From assembly GCF_009882985.1 (NCBI RefSeq), contig NZ_WTUZ01000002.1, positions 272 through 64,271 of the forward strand: a stretch of 64,000 nucleotides of DNA, in the 5' to 3' direction. This document shows, piece after piece, positions 8,574-16,842 of this stretch. The notes beneath the pieces were generated by a model. That model ran no database searches, was not told where the DNA came from, and saw only the letters and a list, made by a program, of their open reading frames with translations. Made by a program: the position numbers and the translations under genes. The stretch comes from Paenibacillus silvestris. Lineage in GTDB: Bacteria > Bacillota > Bacilli > Paenibacillales > NBRC-103111. The first letter of the stretch is position 1, and the number at the start of each line of letters is the position of its first letter.

Positions 8574-9971
8574 ATGGATGATAAACAGTTTGACCTCGTG
8601 ATTCGCAAAGGTACCGTTGTTCTCATAGATGCCGTGCGGCAGGTGGATATAGGTATTCTGGACGGCAAGATTGCTGCGCTAGGTGAAAACCTCAACTACT
8701 CGGGGCAAACGCCTGTTTATGAGGCGGAGCACTTGCATATTCTGCCCGGCATGATAGATGCTCACGTTCATTTCAACGAACCTTCGCTTGGTCACTGGGA
8801 GGGGTTCGCCACAGGCTCGGCAGCTCTCGCAGCAGGCGGATGTACAACATTTATCGATATGCCGCTTAATGGCGTACCTCCAACGGTAAGGCTTAGCGCT
8901 CTGGAACAAAAGCTGGCCGCAGCCAAAGGACACTCCGTGGTCGATTATGCCCTGTGGGGAGGATTGGTTCCCGGCAATATAGGGAATCTGCAGGAGCTGG
9001 CAGAAGCCGGGGTCATTGGCTTCAAGGCTTTCATGTCTTGTCCTGGCGGAGAAGGAGAAGATATTTTCGCTGAGGTGGACGACGTAACCCTCTATAGAGG
9101 GATGAAGGAGATCGCCCGCTTAGGGCTTGTGCTCGCTCTGCATGCTGAAAGCGAAGAGATCGTATCGAGGCGATCCGCTAAGGCTCAAGCGGAAGGCAGA
9201 CGCGGAGCGCTGGACTTCGTCGCGACGAGGCCGATTGCTGCGGAGCTGGAAGCGGTGAACCGCGCGCTGTGCTACGCCGAGCAGACGGGCTGCCGGCTGC
9301 ACTTCGTGCATATCTCCAGCGCGGAAGGGGTGCAGGCCATCACGGAGGCGAAGGCCAAGGGGCTGGACGTCACGGTGGAAACGTGTCCGCATTATTTGGC
9401 ACTGACCAGCGCCGACCTGGAGCAGCTGGGACCTGTCGCGAAGTGCGCGCCTCCACTGCGCACGGCGGAAGATCAAGACCGGCTGTGGGCGGAGCTAATA
9501 GCCGGGCGGCTCGATATTCTCGCTTCGGACCATTCCCCATGCCCAACGTCCATGAAGCAGGGGGATTTCTTCGAAGCGTGGGGCGGCATCTCCGGGGCGC
9601 AGAGCTCCATGGAGCTAATGCTGGATGAGGGGCATCTTCGCAAGAATGTGCCGCTGCCTGATCTGTCGAGGATGCTTTCGCTTGAGCCTGCCAAGCGGTT
9701 TGGCCTGTATCCTCGCAAGGGGGTTATTGCTGTCGGCGCAGATGCCGACTTCGCGCTGGTTGATATGAGCAGGGGCTATACCCTGCAGGCGAATGATTTG
9801 CTTTACCGCCACAAGCATAGTCCCTATGTGGGGCGGACGTTCGAGTGCCGTGTGCAGGCGACATTCTGTCGCGGGAGCAAGGTGTATGAGCTTGGAGAAG
9901 GCGCTGCGGAGAAGGCTGAGGGTGCGTGGATACGTCCCATAATGATCGTTGGAGGTGAGGTCGGTGGCTAA
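8574..9971 (+). CDS. pucH: Allantoinase
   Basis: This 465-residue cyclic amidohydrolase opens the hydantoin ring of allantoin to give allantoate. It has the dinuclear metal site motifs of the family: DAHVHFNEP, GFKAFMS with the lysine that becomes carboxylated, LHAES, HFVHISS and ASDHSPCP. The open frame extends upstream into pucM, but ATG 8574 is preferred because GAGGGAGG lies at 8559-8566 and the protein then begins MDDKQFDLVIRKG like its relatives. The end overlaps pucF by 8 bp. The stretch 9170-9530 looks richer in G+C than the rest of the gene. Confidence 0.93.
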   Translation: MDDKQFDLVIRKGTVVLIDAVRQVDIGILDGKIAALGENLNYSGQTPVYEAEHLHILPGMIDAHVHFNEPSLGHWEGFATGSAALAAGGCTTFIDMPLNGVPPTVRLSALEQKLAAAKGHSVVDYALWGGLVPGNIGNLQELAEAGVIGFKAFMSCPGGEGEDIFAEVDDVTLYRGMKEIARLGLVLALHAESEEIVSRRSAKAQAEGRRGALDFVATRPIAAELEAVNRALCYAEQTGCRLHFVHISSAEGVQAITEAKAKGLDVTVETCPHYLALTSADLEQLGPVAKCAPPLRTAEDQDRLWAELIAGRLDILASDHSPCPTSMKQGDFFEAWGGISGAQSSMELMLDEGHLRKNVPLPDLSRMLSLEPAKRFGLYPRKGVIAVGADADFALVDMSRGYTLQANDLLYRHKHSPYVGRTFECRVQATFCRGSKVYELGEGAAEKAEGAWIRPIMIVGGEVGG

Positions 9972-11256
9972 AAAAGTACCGAATTCACACGATCTGCTGT
10001 CCCAATTCGGAGAGCGGATGCTCGAGGAGCTGGAGGAGCTTTCTTCCTATGGAGCTGATGCAGAAGGAGGAGTGACTAGGCTCCTTTATACAGATCCATG
10101 GCTTCAGGCGCAGCGAGTGGTTATTAGCAAAATGCAGCAACTAGGGCTGGAAGCTAATTTCGATGCGGTTGGTAATGTATTTGGTACATTGCCAGGCAGT
10201 CAGCCAGAAACGAAGCCGATACTGACCGGATCGCACATCGATACGGTCAAGAACGGCGGCAAATACGATGGCGCATTCGGCGTCGTCGCCTCGATGATGG
10301 CACTCGGTTATTTAAAAGCAGCTTATGGGACGCCGAAGCGGACATTAGAAGCTGTTTCGTTCTGTGAAGAAGAGGGAAGTCGTTTCCCGCTGGCCTACTG
10401 GGGCTCAGGGCATGTCACAGGTACAAGATCTTTGCTGCTTGCGACTGAGATTGCCGATCAAGACGGCGTTACGTTGCTTGAGGCGATGCGGCAAGCTGGC
10501 TTTGATGCCACAGCGAATGGGCAGCCGTATCCGGCAAAACGCGAATTCATTGGCGGCTATATTGAGATTCATATCGAGCAAGGTTCTATTTTAACCTACA
10601 AAAAGAAACAAATTGGCATTGTAACGGCCATCGTTGGCCAAATTAGACTGACTGTGCAGGTATCAGGAAGCTCCAATCATGCGGGAACAACGCCAATGAG
10701 GATGCGCAAGGATGCGCTTGCTGGAGCGGCAGAAATGGTGGCAATAACGGAGCAGATGGCCCTTGAGGCAGGGGAACCGCTTGTTGCTACTGTGGGACGT
10801 TTGGAAGTGAAGCGGGGAACCTCCAATGTGGTGCCGGGAGAAGTGGAGTTCACACTGGATATTAGGCATACTGACGAGCCGGAGATGCGTACATTTTGTG
10901 TAAGATTGCTAACAAAGCTCGAAGAAATCGCACTGCGAAGAGGGCTTACTATAGAAACGGTTCAAAATTTACATGCTTCACCAGTTGCTATGCAGGAAGG
11001 ACTTTCGAATGCCATTGAGGCTGCTTGTGAGGCTGCCGGAATTCAGAATATGCGGCTGCCGAGCGGTGCAGGGCACGATGCTCAGCTGTTCGGACCCCTT
11101 TGTCCGTCGGCGATGATTTTCGTACCAAGTGTTGGCGGCATAAGCCACAGTCCTGAGGAATTTACGGAAGCGGCTGATCTCATTGCTGGATTCCACACAC
11201 TGGTTCACGTTTTGCATCAATATGGTTATGGGGGGAAAGCAGATGAAAGGCTATAA
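9964..11256 (+). CDS. pucF: Allantoate amidohydrolase (M20 family)
   Basis: This 430-residue peptidase-M20-family hydrolase converts allantoate to ureidoglycine (and possibly further), releasing ammonia. Metal-binding motifs are GSHIDTVKNGGKYDGAFG and CEEEGSRFP; IEIHIEQG and GAGHDAQ near residues 200 and 365 are typical of the AllC/PucF/hydantoinase subgroup. GTG 9964 is chosen because GGAGGTGA ends 5 bp upstream. It overlaps pucH by 8 bp and the next gene by 14 bp, showing tight translational coupling in the operon. Confidence 0.92.
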   Translation: MAKKVPNSHDLLSQFGERMLEELEELSSYGADAEGGVTRLLYTDPWLQAQRVVISKMQQLGLEANFDAVGNVFGTLPGSQPETKPILTGSHIDTVKNGGKYDGAFGVVASMMALGYLKAAYGTPKRTLEAVSFCEEEGSRFPLAYWGSGHVTGTRSLLLATEIADQDGVTLLEAMRQAGFDATANGQPYPAKREFIGGYIEIHIEQGSILTYKKKQIGIVTAIVGQIRLTVQVSGSSNHAGTTPMRMRKDALAGAAEMVAITEQMALEAGEPLVATVGRLEVKRGTSNVVPGEVEFTLDIRHTDEPEMRTFCVRLLTKLEEIALRRGLTIETVQNLHASPVAMQEGLSNAIEAACEAAGIQNMRLPSGAGHDAQLFGPLCPSAMIFVPSVGGISHSPEEFTEAADLIAGFHTLVHVLHQYGYGGKADERL

Positions 11257-12487
11257 GGACTTGTCACCCTCACTAAGAACCATTATGACGCCCGGACCTG
11301 TAGAGGTCGATCCACGGGTACTTCGTGCCATGTCATATCCCATTCTGGGGCAGTTCGATCCAGAATTCACAGAACTTATGAATGAAACGATGGAAATGCT
11401 TCGCGAGGTGTTTCAAACAAGCAATCACTGGGCTTTTCCAGTAGATGGCACATCGCGTTCTGGTATTGAAGCTGTACTTGTAAGTGTCATTGAACCTGGA
11501 GATAAGGTGCTTGTACCCATATATGGACGTTTCGGTCATCTGCTTGTGGAAATCTCTGAACGCTGCGGCGCAGAGGTTCTCATGTTGGAGCGGGAGTGGG
11601 GTTCTGTGTTCGACACACAGGAGATCATTGACGCGATCCAAAGGGAGAAACCGAGCATTGTAGCGATGGTTCACGGTGAAACGTCTACAGGCTGCATCCA
11701 GCCAATGGATGGCATTGGCGCAGCATGCCGGGAAGCTGATGCGCTGCTTGTCGTGGATGCGGTAGCAACAATCGGAGGTGTCCCGGTACAGACGGATGCT
11801 TGGCAGCTTGATGCTGTCATTGGCGGGACGCAGAAATGTCTGTCTGTTCCGGCCGGGATGTCGCCGATCACTTATAATGATCGTGTCGAAGCCAAGGTGT
11901 TACGGCGCAAAACGATTGAACGGGGGCTGCGCGAGAAAGGGGCGGCAGTTTCTGGCTTAAAGCCTGTGGCGAGCAATTATTTTGACTTGGGCATGCTGCA
12001 GGAGTACTGGAGCCCGAAGAGGCTCAATCATCACACGGAAGCGACATCCATGCTCTATGCGTTGCGCGAAGGGCTGCGCCTAGTCCTGCAGGAGGGACTG
12101 GAGGAACGTTACCTTCGGCATCAGCGTCATGAAGCTGCACTGGTCGCCGGGCTGCAAGCCATGGGGCTTACGCTATACGGGAACCCGGCCTGCAAGCTGC
12201 CAGTCGTAACCTGCATCCGTATTCCGGAAGGGATTGACGGCGAGTCCGTGCGTGCCATGCTGCTGAATACGTTCGGGATCGAGATTGCCAGCTCTTTCGG
12301 GCCGCTAAAAGGTCAAATTTGGCGAATCGGTACGATGGGCTTTAGTTGTAATCAAAAGAACGTGCTGCACGTACTTGGTGCTCTGGAGGCTGTTCTCCTC
12401 TGGCATAAAGTCGATGTGAATGTTGGTGCAGCGCTGCAAGCAGCTCTAAATCTATATGCTCGCAAGGAGGAGGAACAGCCATGTTAA
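11243..12487 (+). CDS. pucG: (S)-Ureidoglycine-glyoxylate aminotransferase
   Basis: This 414-residue PLP-dependent class V aminotransferase has TPGPVEVDPRVL at the N terminus and the Schiff-base lysine in GGTQKCLSVPAG (K198). By homology and by its place after pucF it transfers the amino group of (S)-ureidoglycine to glyoxylate, giving glycine and oxalurate. ATG 11243 is preferred over the upstream frame extension because GGGGG precedes it and MKGYKDLSPSLRTIMTPGP matches the family start. It overlaps pucF by 14 bp and the following gene by 7 bp. Confidence 0.92.
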   Translation: MKGYKDLSPSLRTIMTPGPVEVDPRVLRAMSYPILGQFDPEFTELMNETMEMLREVFQTSNHWAFPVDGTSRSGIEAVLVSVIEPGDKVLVPIYGRFGHLLVEISERCGAEVLMLEREWGSVFDTQEIIDAIQREKPSIVAMVHGETSTGCIQPMDGIGAACREADALLVVDAVATIGGVPVQTDAWQLDAVIGGTQKCLSVPAGMSPITYNDRVEAKVLRRKTIERGLREKGAAVSGLKPVASNYFDLGMLQEYWSPKRLNHHTEATSMLYALREGLRLVLQEGLEERYLRHQRHEAALVAGLQAMGLTLYGNPACKLPVVTCIRIPEGIDGESVRAMLLNTFGIEIASSFGPLKGQIWRIGTMGFSCNQKNVLHVLGALEAVLLWHKVDVNVGAALQAALNLYARKEEEQPC

Positions 12488-14076
12488 ACATCATGCCGCG
12501 AGCGGAACGTGCCATGGTTGCTACGCCTCATTATTTGGCAAGCAGCGTGGGGAGCGCGATTTTGCAGCAGGGAGGCAATGCTTATGACAGTGCGATTGCG
12601 ATTAGCGCGACTCTAGGTGTTGTTTATCCGCACATGACGGGCATTGGCGGGGATGCTTTCTTCCTGATGTATGATGCAGCCACAGGTACTTATACGGGCT
12701 TCAACGGAAGCGGAAAGTCTGCAGCATTAGCGAATCCTGATGTCTACAAGACTAAAGGCTTGCAAGCGATTCCGCAGAGAGGGATTCTGAGCGCGATCAC
12801 TGTGCCCGGCATGGTGGATGCTTGGTGGCAGGTGTGGGAGAAATACGGCAGATTGCCGTGGGAGAAGCTGTTGGAGCCTGCAATTGCCTATGCAGAAAAG
12901 GGATTTCCGATTTCGCGTAATTTACGCTTCTGGATGCAGAAGGATGAAGCATGGATTCGGTCCTCTAAGCAGCTTAGCTCGCTTTATATGCCTGGTGGTG
13001 AGCTTTTGAAGGAAGGGGAGCGACTGGTTCAGAAAGAGATGGCTGAGACGCTGCGCCAGATTGGGCGGGATGGCCGAATGGCTTTTTACAAGGGTGCCGT
13101 CATGAAGGCTGTTGTGGAAAGTATGCAGAAGGATGGCGGATTGCTGCAGGAGGAGGATTTCACGAGTTATGCCGGAGAATGGGTGAAGCCGATCTCCAGC
13201 ACGTATCGTGGATATGACATTTATCAAATGCCGCCGAACTCGCAAGGATTCACAGCGCTAATGATGATGAATATGCTGGAAAATATAGAGGTAAATGCGG
13301 TTCCCAGGACTTCAGCGAACTTTTATCATATCATGTCAGAAATTATTAAGAAGGCGTTTAAAGACCGTGATCTGTATTTGACAGATCCGAACTTTCGAGA
13401 GATTCCGCTGGAGCGTCTGCTGTCCAAGGCTTATGCCAAGGAGCTCTGGCAGGCGATACAAGATAAGCCTTATAAGGTAAGTGAGCATCTGTCTCCAGCC
13501 ATCGGCCAAGATACAGCTTATGCAGCTGTGGTTGACGAAGCAGGCAACTCGGTTTCCTTCATTCAAAGCTTGTATTTCGACTTTGGCGCTGCGTATGTGC
13601 CGGGGAATACGGGAATGATTATGCAAAATCGGGGATCATTTTTCTCGCTGGACCCTGCATGTGCCAATGTGTTGGAGCCGAAAAAAAGGTCCTTCCATAC
13701 GTTGATGCCGGCTATTGTCAGCAAGGCAGGTAAGCCATATATGCTATATGGCACGCAAGGCGGGGAAGGGCAGCCGCAGACGCAGCTTTCCATCCTGACT
13801 GGTGTGCTGGACTATGGACTGTCGATACAAGAAGCGATAGCACTGCCTCGTTGGGTTTACGGGCGTACGTGGGGGGAAGACGGAGATGCTTTGAAGCTGG
13901 AGCATCGTCTCGATGATGACGTGTATGCCCGTCTCCAAAGCTGGGGGCACCATGTTGAGCCAGTGAATGCATGGGATGGCCTTATGGGTCAAGCGCAGGG
14001 GATTGTCATTGATGAGAGGGGCTTCATGAGCGGAGCTGCGGACCCGCGTGGTGACGGCTTAGCGATCGGCTGGTAA
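12481..14076 (+). CDS. Gamma-glutamyltransferase-family protein, possible oxamate amidohydrolase
   Basis: This 531-residue Ntn-hydrolase of the GGT family has T345 in the motif DTAYAAVVDEAGNSVS, which aligns with the self-cleavage and nucleophile threonine of GGT (TTHYSVVD). GTQGGEGQPQTQLSILTGVLDYG near residue 425 is also typical. There is no signal peptide, unlike true secreted GGT. It is translationally coupled to pucG, whose product oxalurate can be split to oxamate. In Klebsiella the GGT-like HpxW is an oxamate amidohydrolase in the same pathway, so that role is a reasonable inference here; a plain peptidase or transferase role cannot be excluded. Confidence 0.85.
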   Translation: MLNIMPRAERAMVATPHYLASSVGSAILQQGGNAYDSAIAISATLGVVYPHMTGIGGDAFFLMYDAATGTYTGFNGSGKSAALANPDVYKTKGLQAIPQRGILSAITVPGMVDAWWQVWEKYGRLPWEKLLEPAIAYAEKGFPISRNLRFWMQKDEAWIRSSKQLSSLYMPGGELLKEGERLVQKEMAETLRQIGRDGRMAFYKGAVMKAVVESMQKDGGLLQEEDFTSYAGEWVKPISSTYRGYDIYQMPPNSQGFTALMMMNMLENIEVNAVPRTSANFYHIMSEIIKKAFKDRDLYLTDPNFREIPLERLLSKAYAKELWQAIQDKPYKVSEHLSPAIGQDTAYAAVVDEAGNSVSFIQSLYFDFGAAYVPGNTGMIMQNRGSFFSLDPACANVLEPKKRSFHTLMPAIVSKAGKPYMLYGTQGGEGQPQTQLSILTGVLDYGLSIQEAIALPRWVYGRTWGEDGDALKLEHRLDDDVYARLQSWGHHVEPVNAWDGLMGQAQGIVIDERGFMSGAADPRGDGLAIGW

Positions 14077-14110
14077 CACGATTATGCTTAGTAAAGCGAG
14101 GTGTGGTGAG

Positions 14111-15115
14111 ATGGAAGCCTACGACATTTTACAAGTGGTAGAGCATTGTGAGCAGTCAGCTGTGCTGGCCACGGTCATTCATGTGGAAGGGCATGCCTAT
14201 CGTAAGCAAGGAGCTATGATGCTGCTGCTCTTGGATGGCAGCTTGTACGGGAGCATCTCCCCGGGCTGTCTGGAAGCTGATCTATCCGGCTATGTGCCCC
14301 TAGTCGAGGCCTCACAGAAGCCGCAAATGATTGAGTATGACATGCGGCCAGCCGATGATTTCGGTTGGGGGGAAACGATTGGGTGCGGCGGATTCATTCG
14401 CATTCTGCTGGAGCCAGTGACAGGTGAGCTGCTTGTTCACCTTCTAACGGCCAAAGCGGCCATGGATCGAGGAGAAGTTGTACAACTTACACGCTTATTT
14501 ATGGAGGGGTATTCCAATACGCAGTATATGTTGTGTGAGATAGATAAGGCTGCTGCTGCTTCTGTTGCTGACCACAATTCGCTCTCCAATGCTTATGTCT
14601 ACACTTTCAAGCCTAAGCCTAGAGTCATTGTGTTTGGAGCTAATCAAGATGCTATTCCGCTTGCAGGGCTCGCTGTAAGCAGCGGATTTCGCGTAGTGGT
14701 CGCAGATTGGCGCGATTCTTACTGCACGGAAGAACGGTTTCCCGGTGCGGAGACGGTGGTTGCTTTTCCAGGAGAGCTGGTTGAAAAGTTAAGATTGAGC
14801 TCAGATGACTACGTGGTAGTTATGAGTCATCAGTTCGATAAAGATGCCGAATTCGTGAGGGGAGCCATGAAATTGAGGCTGCGCTACCTTGGTATTATGG
14901 GCTCGCGTTCGCGATCCGAGAGGCTGCTGGATGGCATGGAGCGACCTGAATGGGTGCATTATCCTGTTGGCTTGCACATTGGCTCAGAAGGTCCTGTCGA
15001 GAATGCTATCAGCATTGTAGCAGAATTGATAAGTATAAGGCGTGGTGTACGCGCAAATGTAGAATGGAGCTCCTCCGTTATGTCGGGAGATATCCAAGGG
15101 TGCCGCCCATGGTGA
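14111..15115 (+). CDS. pucA: XdhC/CoxI-family xanthine dehydrogenase maturation protein
   Basis: This 334-residue protein has the XdhC layout: an N-terminal CoxI-like domain with ATVIHVEGHAYRKQGAMMLLLLDG, and a C-terminal Rossmann-type domain (about residues 170-300) with RVIVFGANQDAIPLAGLA and LGIMGSRSRSERLL. XdhC proteins bind the molybdenum cofactor, help its sulfuration and load it into xanthine dehydrogenase. ATG 14111 is used because GCGAGG lies at 14096-14101; ATG 14084 would add nine residues without a clear site. It overlaps pucB. Confidence 0.88.
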   Translation: MEAYDILQVVEHCEQSAVLATVIHVEGHAYRKQGAMMLLLLDGSLYGSISPGCLEADLSGYVPLVEASQKPQMIEYDMRPADDFGWGETIGCGGFIRILLEPVTGELLVHLLTAKAAMDRGEVVQLTRLFMEGYSNTQYMLCEIDKAAAASVADHNSLSNAYVYTFKPKPRVIVFGANQDAIPLAGLAVSSGFRVVVADWRDSYCTEERFPGAETVVAFPGELVEKLRLSSDDYVVVMSHQFDKDAEFVRGAMKLRLRYLGIMGSRSRSERLLDGMERPEWVHYPVGLHIGSEGPVENAISIVAELISIRRGVRANVEWSSSVMSGDIQGCRPW

Positions 15116-15750
15116 ATGCCAGGAAGCGAAAGGTCATTGGCGTCTATCTGGCAGCCGGCAGCTCTAAGCGAATGGGCACATCGAAGATGTCCTTAGAACT
15201 GGCGGAAGGTGTTCCGTTAGGTAGCGTTGCTCTCCAGCAAGCGTTGAATTCGGAGCTGGGCAGTGTGGTTGTTGTCGTGCGCGAAGGCGACTCCCTGGAT
15301 TGGCTTCCGGAATCTGGTAGGCTGCAGGGACGCTGTCAGATTGCGGTCTGTCCAGATGCAGAAAGCGGTATGGCGCATTCCCTGCGCACAGGCATTCAGG
15401 CGGCCAAGAAGCTGGGAGCAGAGGGGATCATGGTTCTGCTGGCTGATCAACCATTCATCGATGGGGGCATGTTGTTAGACCTCACGAATGCGTTCGATGA
15501 GGGTGCAGGGGAGGATTATATCGCGAGCGGGGATAAGGGCCAGCCGAAACCTCCACTCATTATGGGACCTAGCATGTGGCAGGCTGCAGCGTCGCTCGAA
15601 GGGGATGTCGGGGCGCGATCCCTGTTTCGCTCGACTTTGTATCGGGGACAAATCATTGAGGTAAACGAATTGCCATTCATGGACATAGACACTGCAGACC
15701 GATATGAGGAGGCAAAAAAGCTATTTGCTGACCACTTCATGTCAATTTAA
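15109..15750 (+). CDS. pucB: MocA/PucB-type molybdenum cofactor nucleotidyltransferase
   Basis: This 213-residue NTP-transferase begins GVYLAAGSSKRMGTSKMSLEL, the glycine-rich nucleotide-binding signature of MobA/MocA proteins, and has LLADQPFI near residue 110. The family attaches a nucleotide to molybdopterin to form the dinucleotide cofactor used by xanthine dehydrogenase; B. subtilis PucB has this role. ATG 15109 follows AAGGG by 8 bp and overlaps the pucA stop by 7 bp. A terminator follows, so this ends the first puc operon. Confidence 0.88.
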   Translation: MVNARKRKVIGVYLAAGSSKRMGTSKMSLELAEGVPLGSVALQQALNSELGSVVVVVREGDSLDWLPESGRLQGRCQIAVCPDAESGMAHSLRTGIQAAKKLGAEGIMVLLADQPFIDGGMLLDLTNAFDEGAGEDYIASGDKGQPKPPLIMGPSMWQAAASLEGDVGARSLFRSTLYRGQIIEVNELPFMDIDTADRYEEAKKLFADHFMSI

Positions 15751-15770
15751 ATAACATAAATGTAGCCAAA

Positions 15771-15803
15771 AGTGCATTATTACTAATGATGCGCTATTTT
15801 TTT
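15771..15803 (+). terminator. Terminator after pucB
   Basis: AGTGCATTA (15771-15779) pairs with TAATGATGCGCT (around 15784-15795) in a 9-11 bp stem with two G-T wobbles, followed by ATTTTTTT. Confidence 0.7.
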
Positions 15804-15823
15804 ATACAAAAACACAAAATGGT

Positions 15824-15863
15824 GTTAAGTTAGTTGACTCTGTTTTTGGAAATTGTTTATAGT
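15824..15863 (+). promoter_or_regulatory. pucC promoter with motif shared with nupO
   Basis: TTGACT (15834-15839), 18 bp, TATAGT (15858-15863) forms a plausible sigma-A promoter about 70 bp before pucC. The -35 region is part of the sequence 15824-15849 that is nearly identical to 1615-1639. An imperfect repeat TAGTT-N10-AACTA follows just downstream. Confidence 0.55.
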
Positions 15864-15930
15864 TGATCTAATTTAACTACGGATAATTTGTGAAAACAGC
15901 GGTTCAGTTTACGCTGAGGAGGTTTTGTTC

Positions 15931-16842
15931 ATGTCAGTTCCTTTGTACCAGCTGCCAGAGCAGCAGCCTTCGGTGTGGCAGCCGACGAGTGTTGAGGAAG
16001 CCATGCAATTAAAACAACAATGGGGAGACAACTCCGTGTTGATCTCAGGCGGCACATGGCTTCGGACACGATGGGAAAATGGTCTTTCGCCAACCCCGCA
16101 GCACTTGATCAGTTTGGGGAGCATTCCAGCTCTTTCGGGTTTAACCATTGACACTGTAGGTCATGTTCATATAGGTCCAGCTTGTTGTTTGTCTGATTTG
16201 ATGGAAAATGAGCTGATAAGGCAGCGATGCGGACTCTTGGTGCAAGCTTGTTCTGAAATTGCAGCGCCTTCTGTACGAAATTTAGCTTCGATCGGAGGCA
16301 ATGTGGTAACCCGTACGGGTGATCTCATCCCAGTTCTCCTTGTTATGGATGCTCAGGTGGGGTGGTCCGATGGGCAGAAAGAGCGCATGCTGCCGCTAGA
16401 AGAGTGGCTGGAGAGCAAGCATTTCACCTCCTATGAAATGATGACGAAGATTGTGGTGCGAGCTTCAGAGCAGGACATGGGCAAGTCTCATGCGTTTTAT
16501 TTGAAGGTGGGACGCAGGGAGGCCTTTACCCCATCCGTCGTAACGGTAGCAGGCAGTTTAAGGATGGATGCGGACGGAACGATCGTGGCTATCGCTTTAA
16601 GTGCAGGCGGAGGAAGTGCAATCCCGGCGAGGTTTACGGAGCTTGAGGACGCGGTCACAGGGAAGCTTTTATCCAAAGAGGTCCTGCAAACTTTGCACAA
16701 GGGAGTGTCTGAAGGGTTCGAGGCTGTAGCTGATGATTACGCAGGTGTTGATTACCGGAAGATAACGGCGGCGAATCTCATCGTTTCCGAGTGTTATAAA
16801 GCTTGGCGAAAAGGGGGCGGAGCCTATGCTCCTAGGTCGTGA
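15931..16842 (+). CDS. pucC: Xanthine dehydrogenase FAD-binding subunit
   Basis: This 303-residue flavoprotein is the medium subunit of a three-subunit xanthine dehydrogenase. LISGGTWLRTRW near residue 35 and ASIGGNVVTRTGDLIPVLLVM near residue 115 are the two FAD-contact motifs of the CoxM/PucC family. It passes electrons from the 2Fe-2S subunit to the final acceptor. ATG 15931 follows GAGGAGG at 15916-15922. The gene overlaps pucD by 17 bp and opens the second puc operon. Confidence 0.9.
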   Translation: MSVPLYQLPEQQPSVWQPTSVEEAMQLKQQWGDNSVLISGGTWLRTRWENGLSPTPQHLISLGSIPALSGLTIDTVGHVHIGPACCLSDLMENELIRQRCGLLVQACSEIAAPSVRNLASIGGNVVTRTGDLIPVLLVMDAQVGWSDGQKERMLPLEEWLESKHFTSYEMMTKIVVRASEQDMGKSHAFYLKVGRREAFTPSVVTVAGSLRMDADGTIVAIALSAGGGSAIPARFTELEDAVTGKLLSKEVLQTLHKGVSEGFEAVADDYAGVDYRKITAANLIVSECYKAWRKGGGAYAPRS

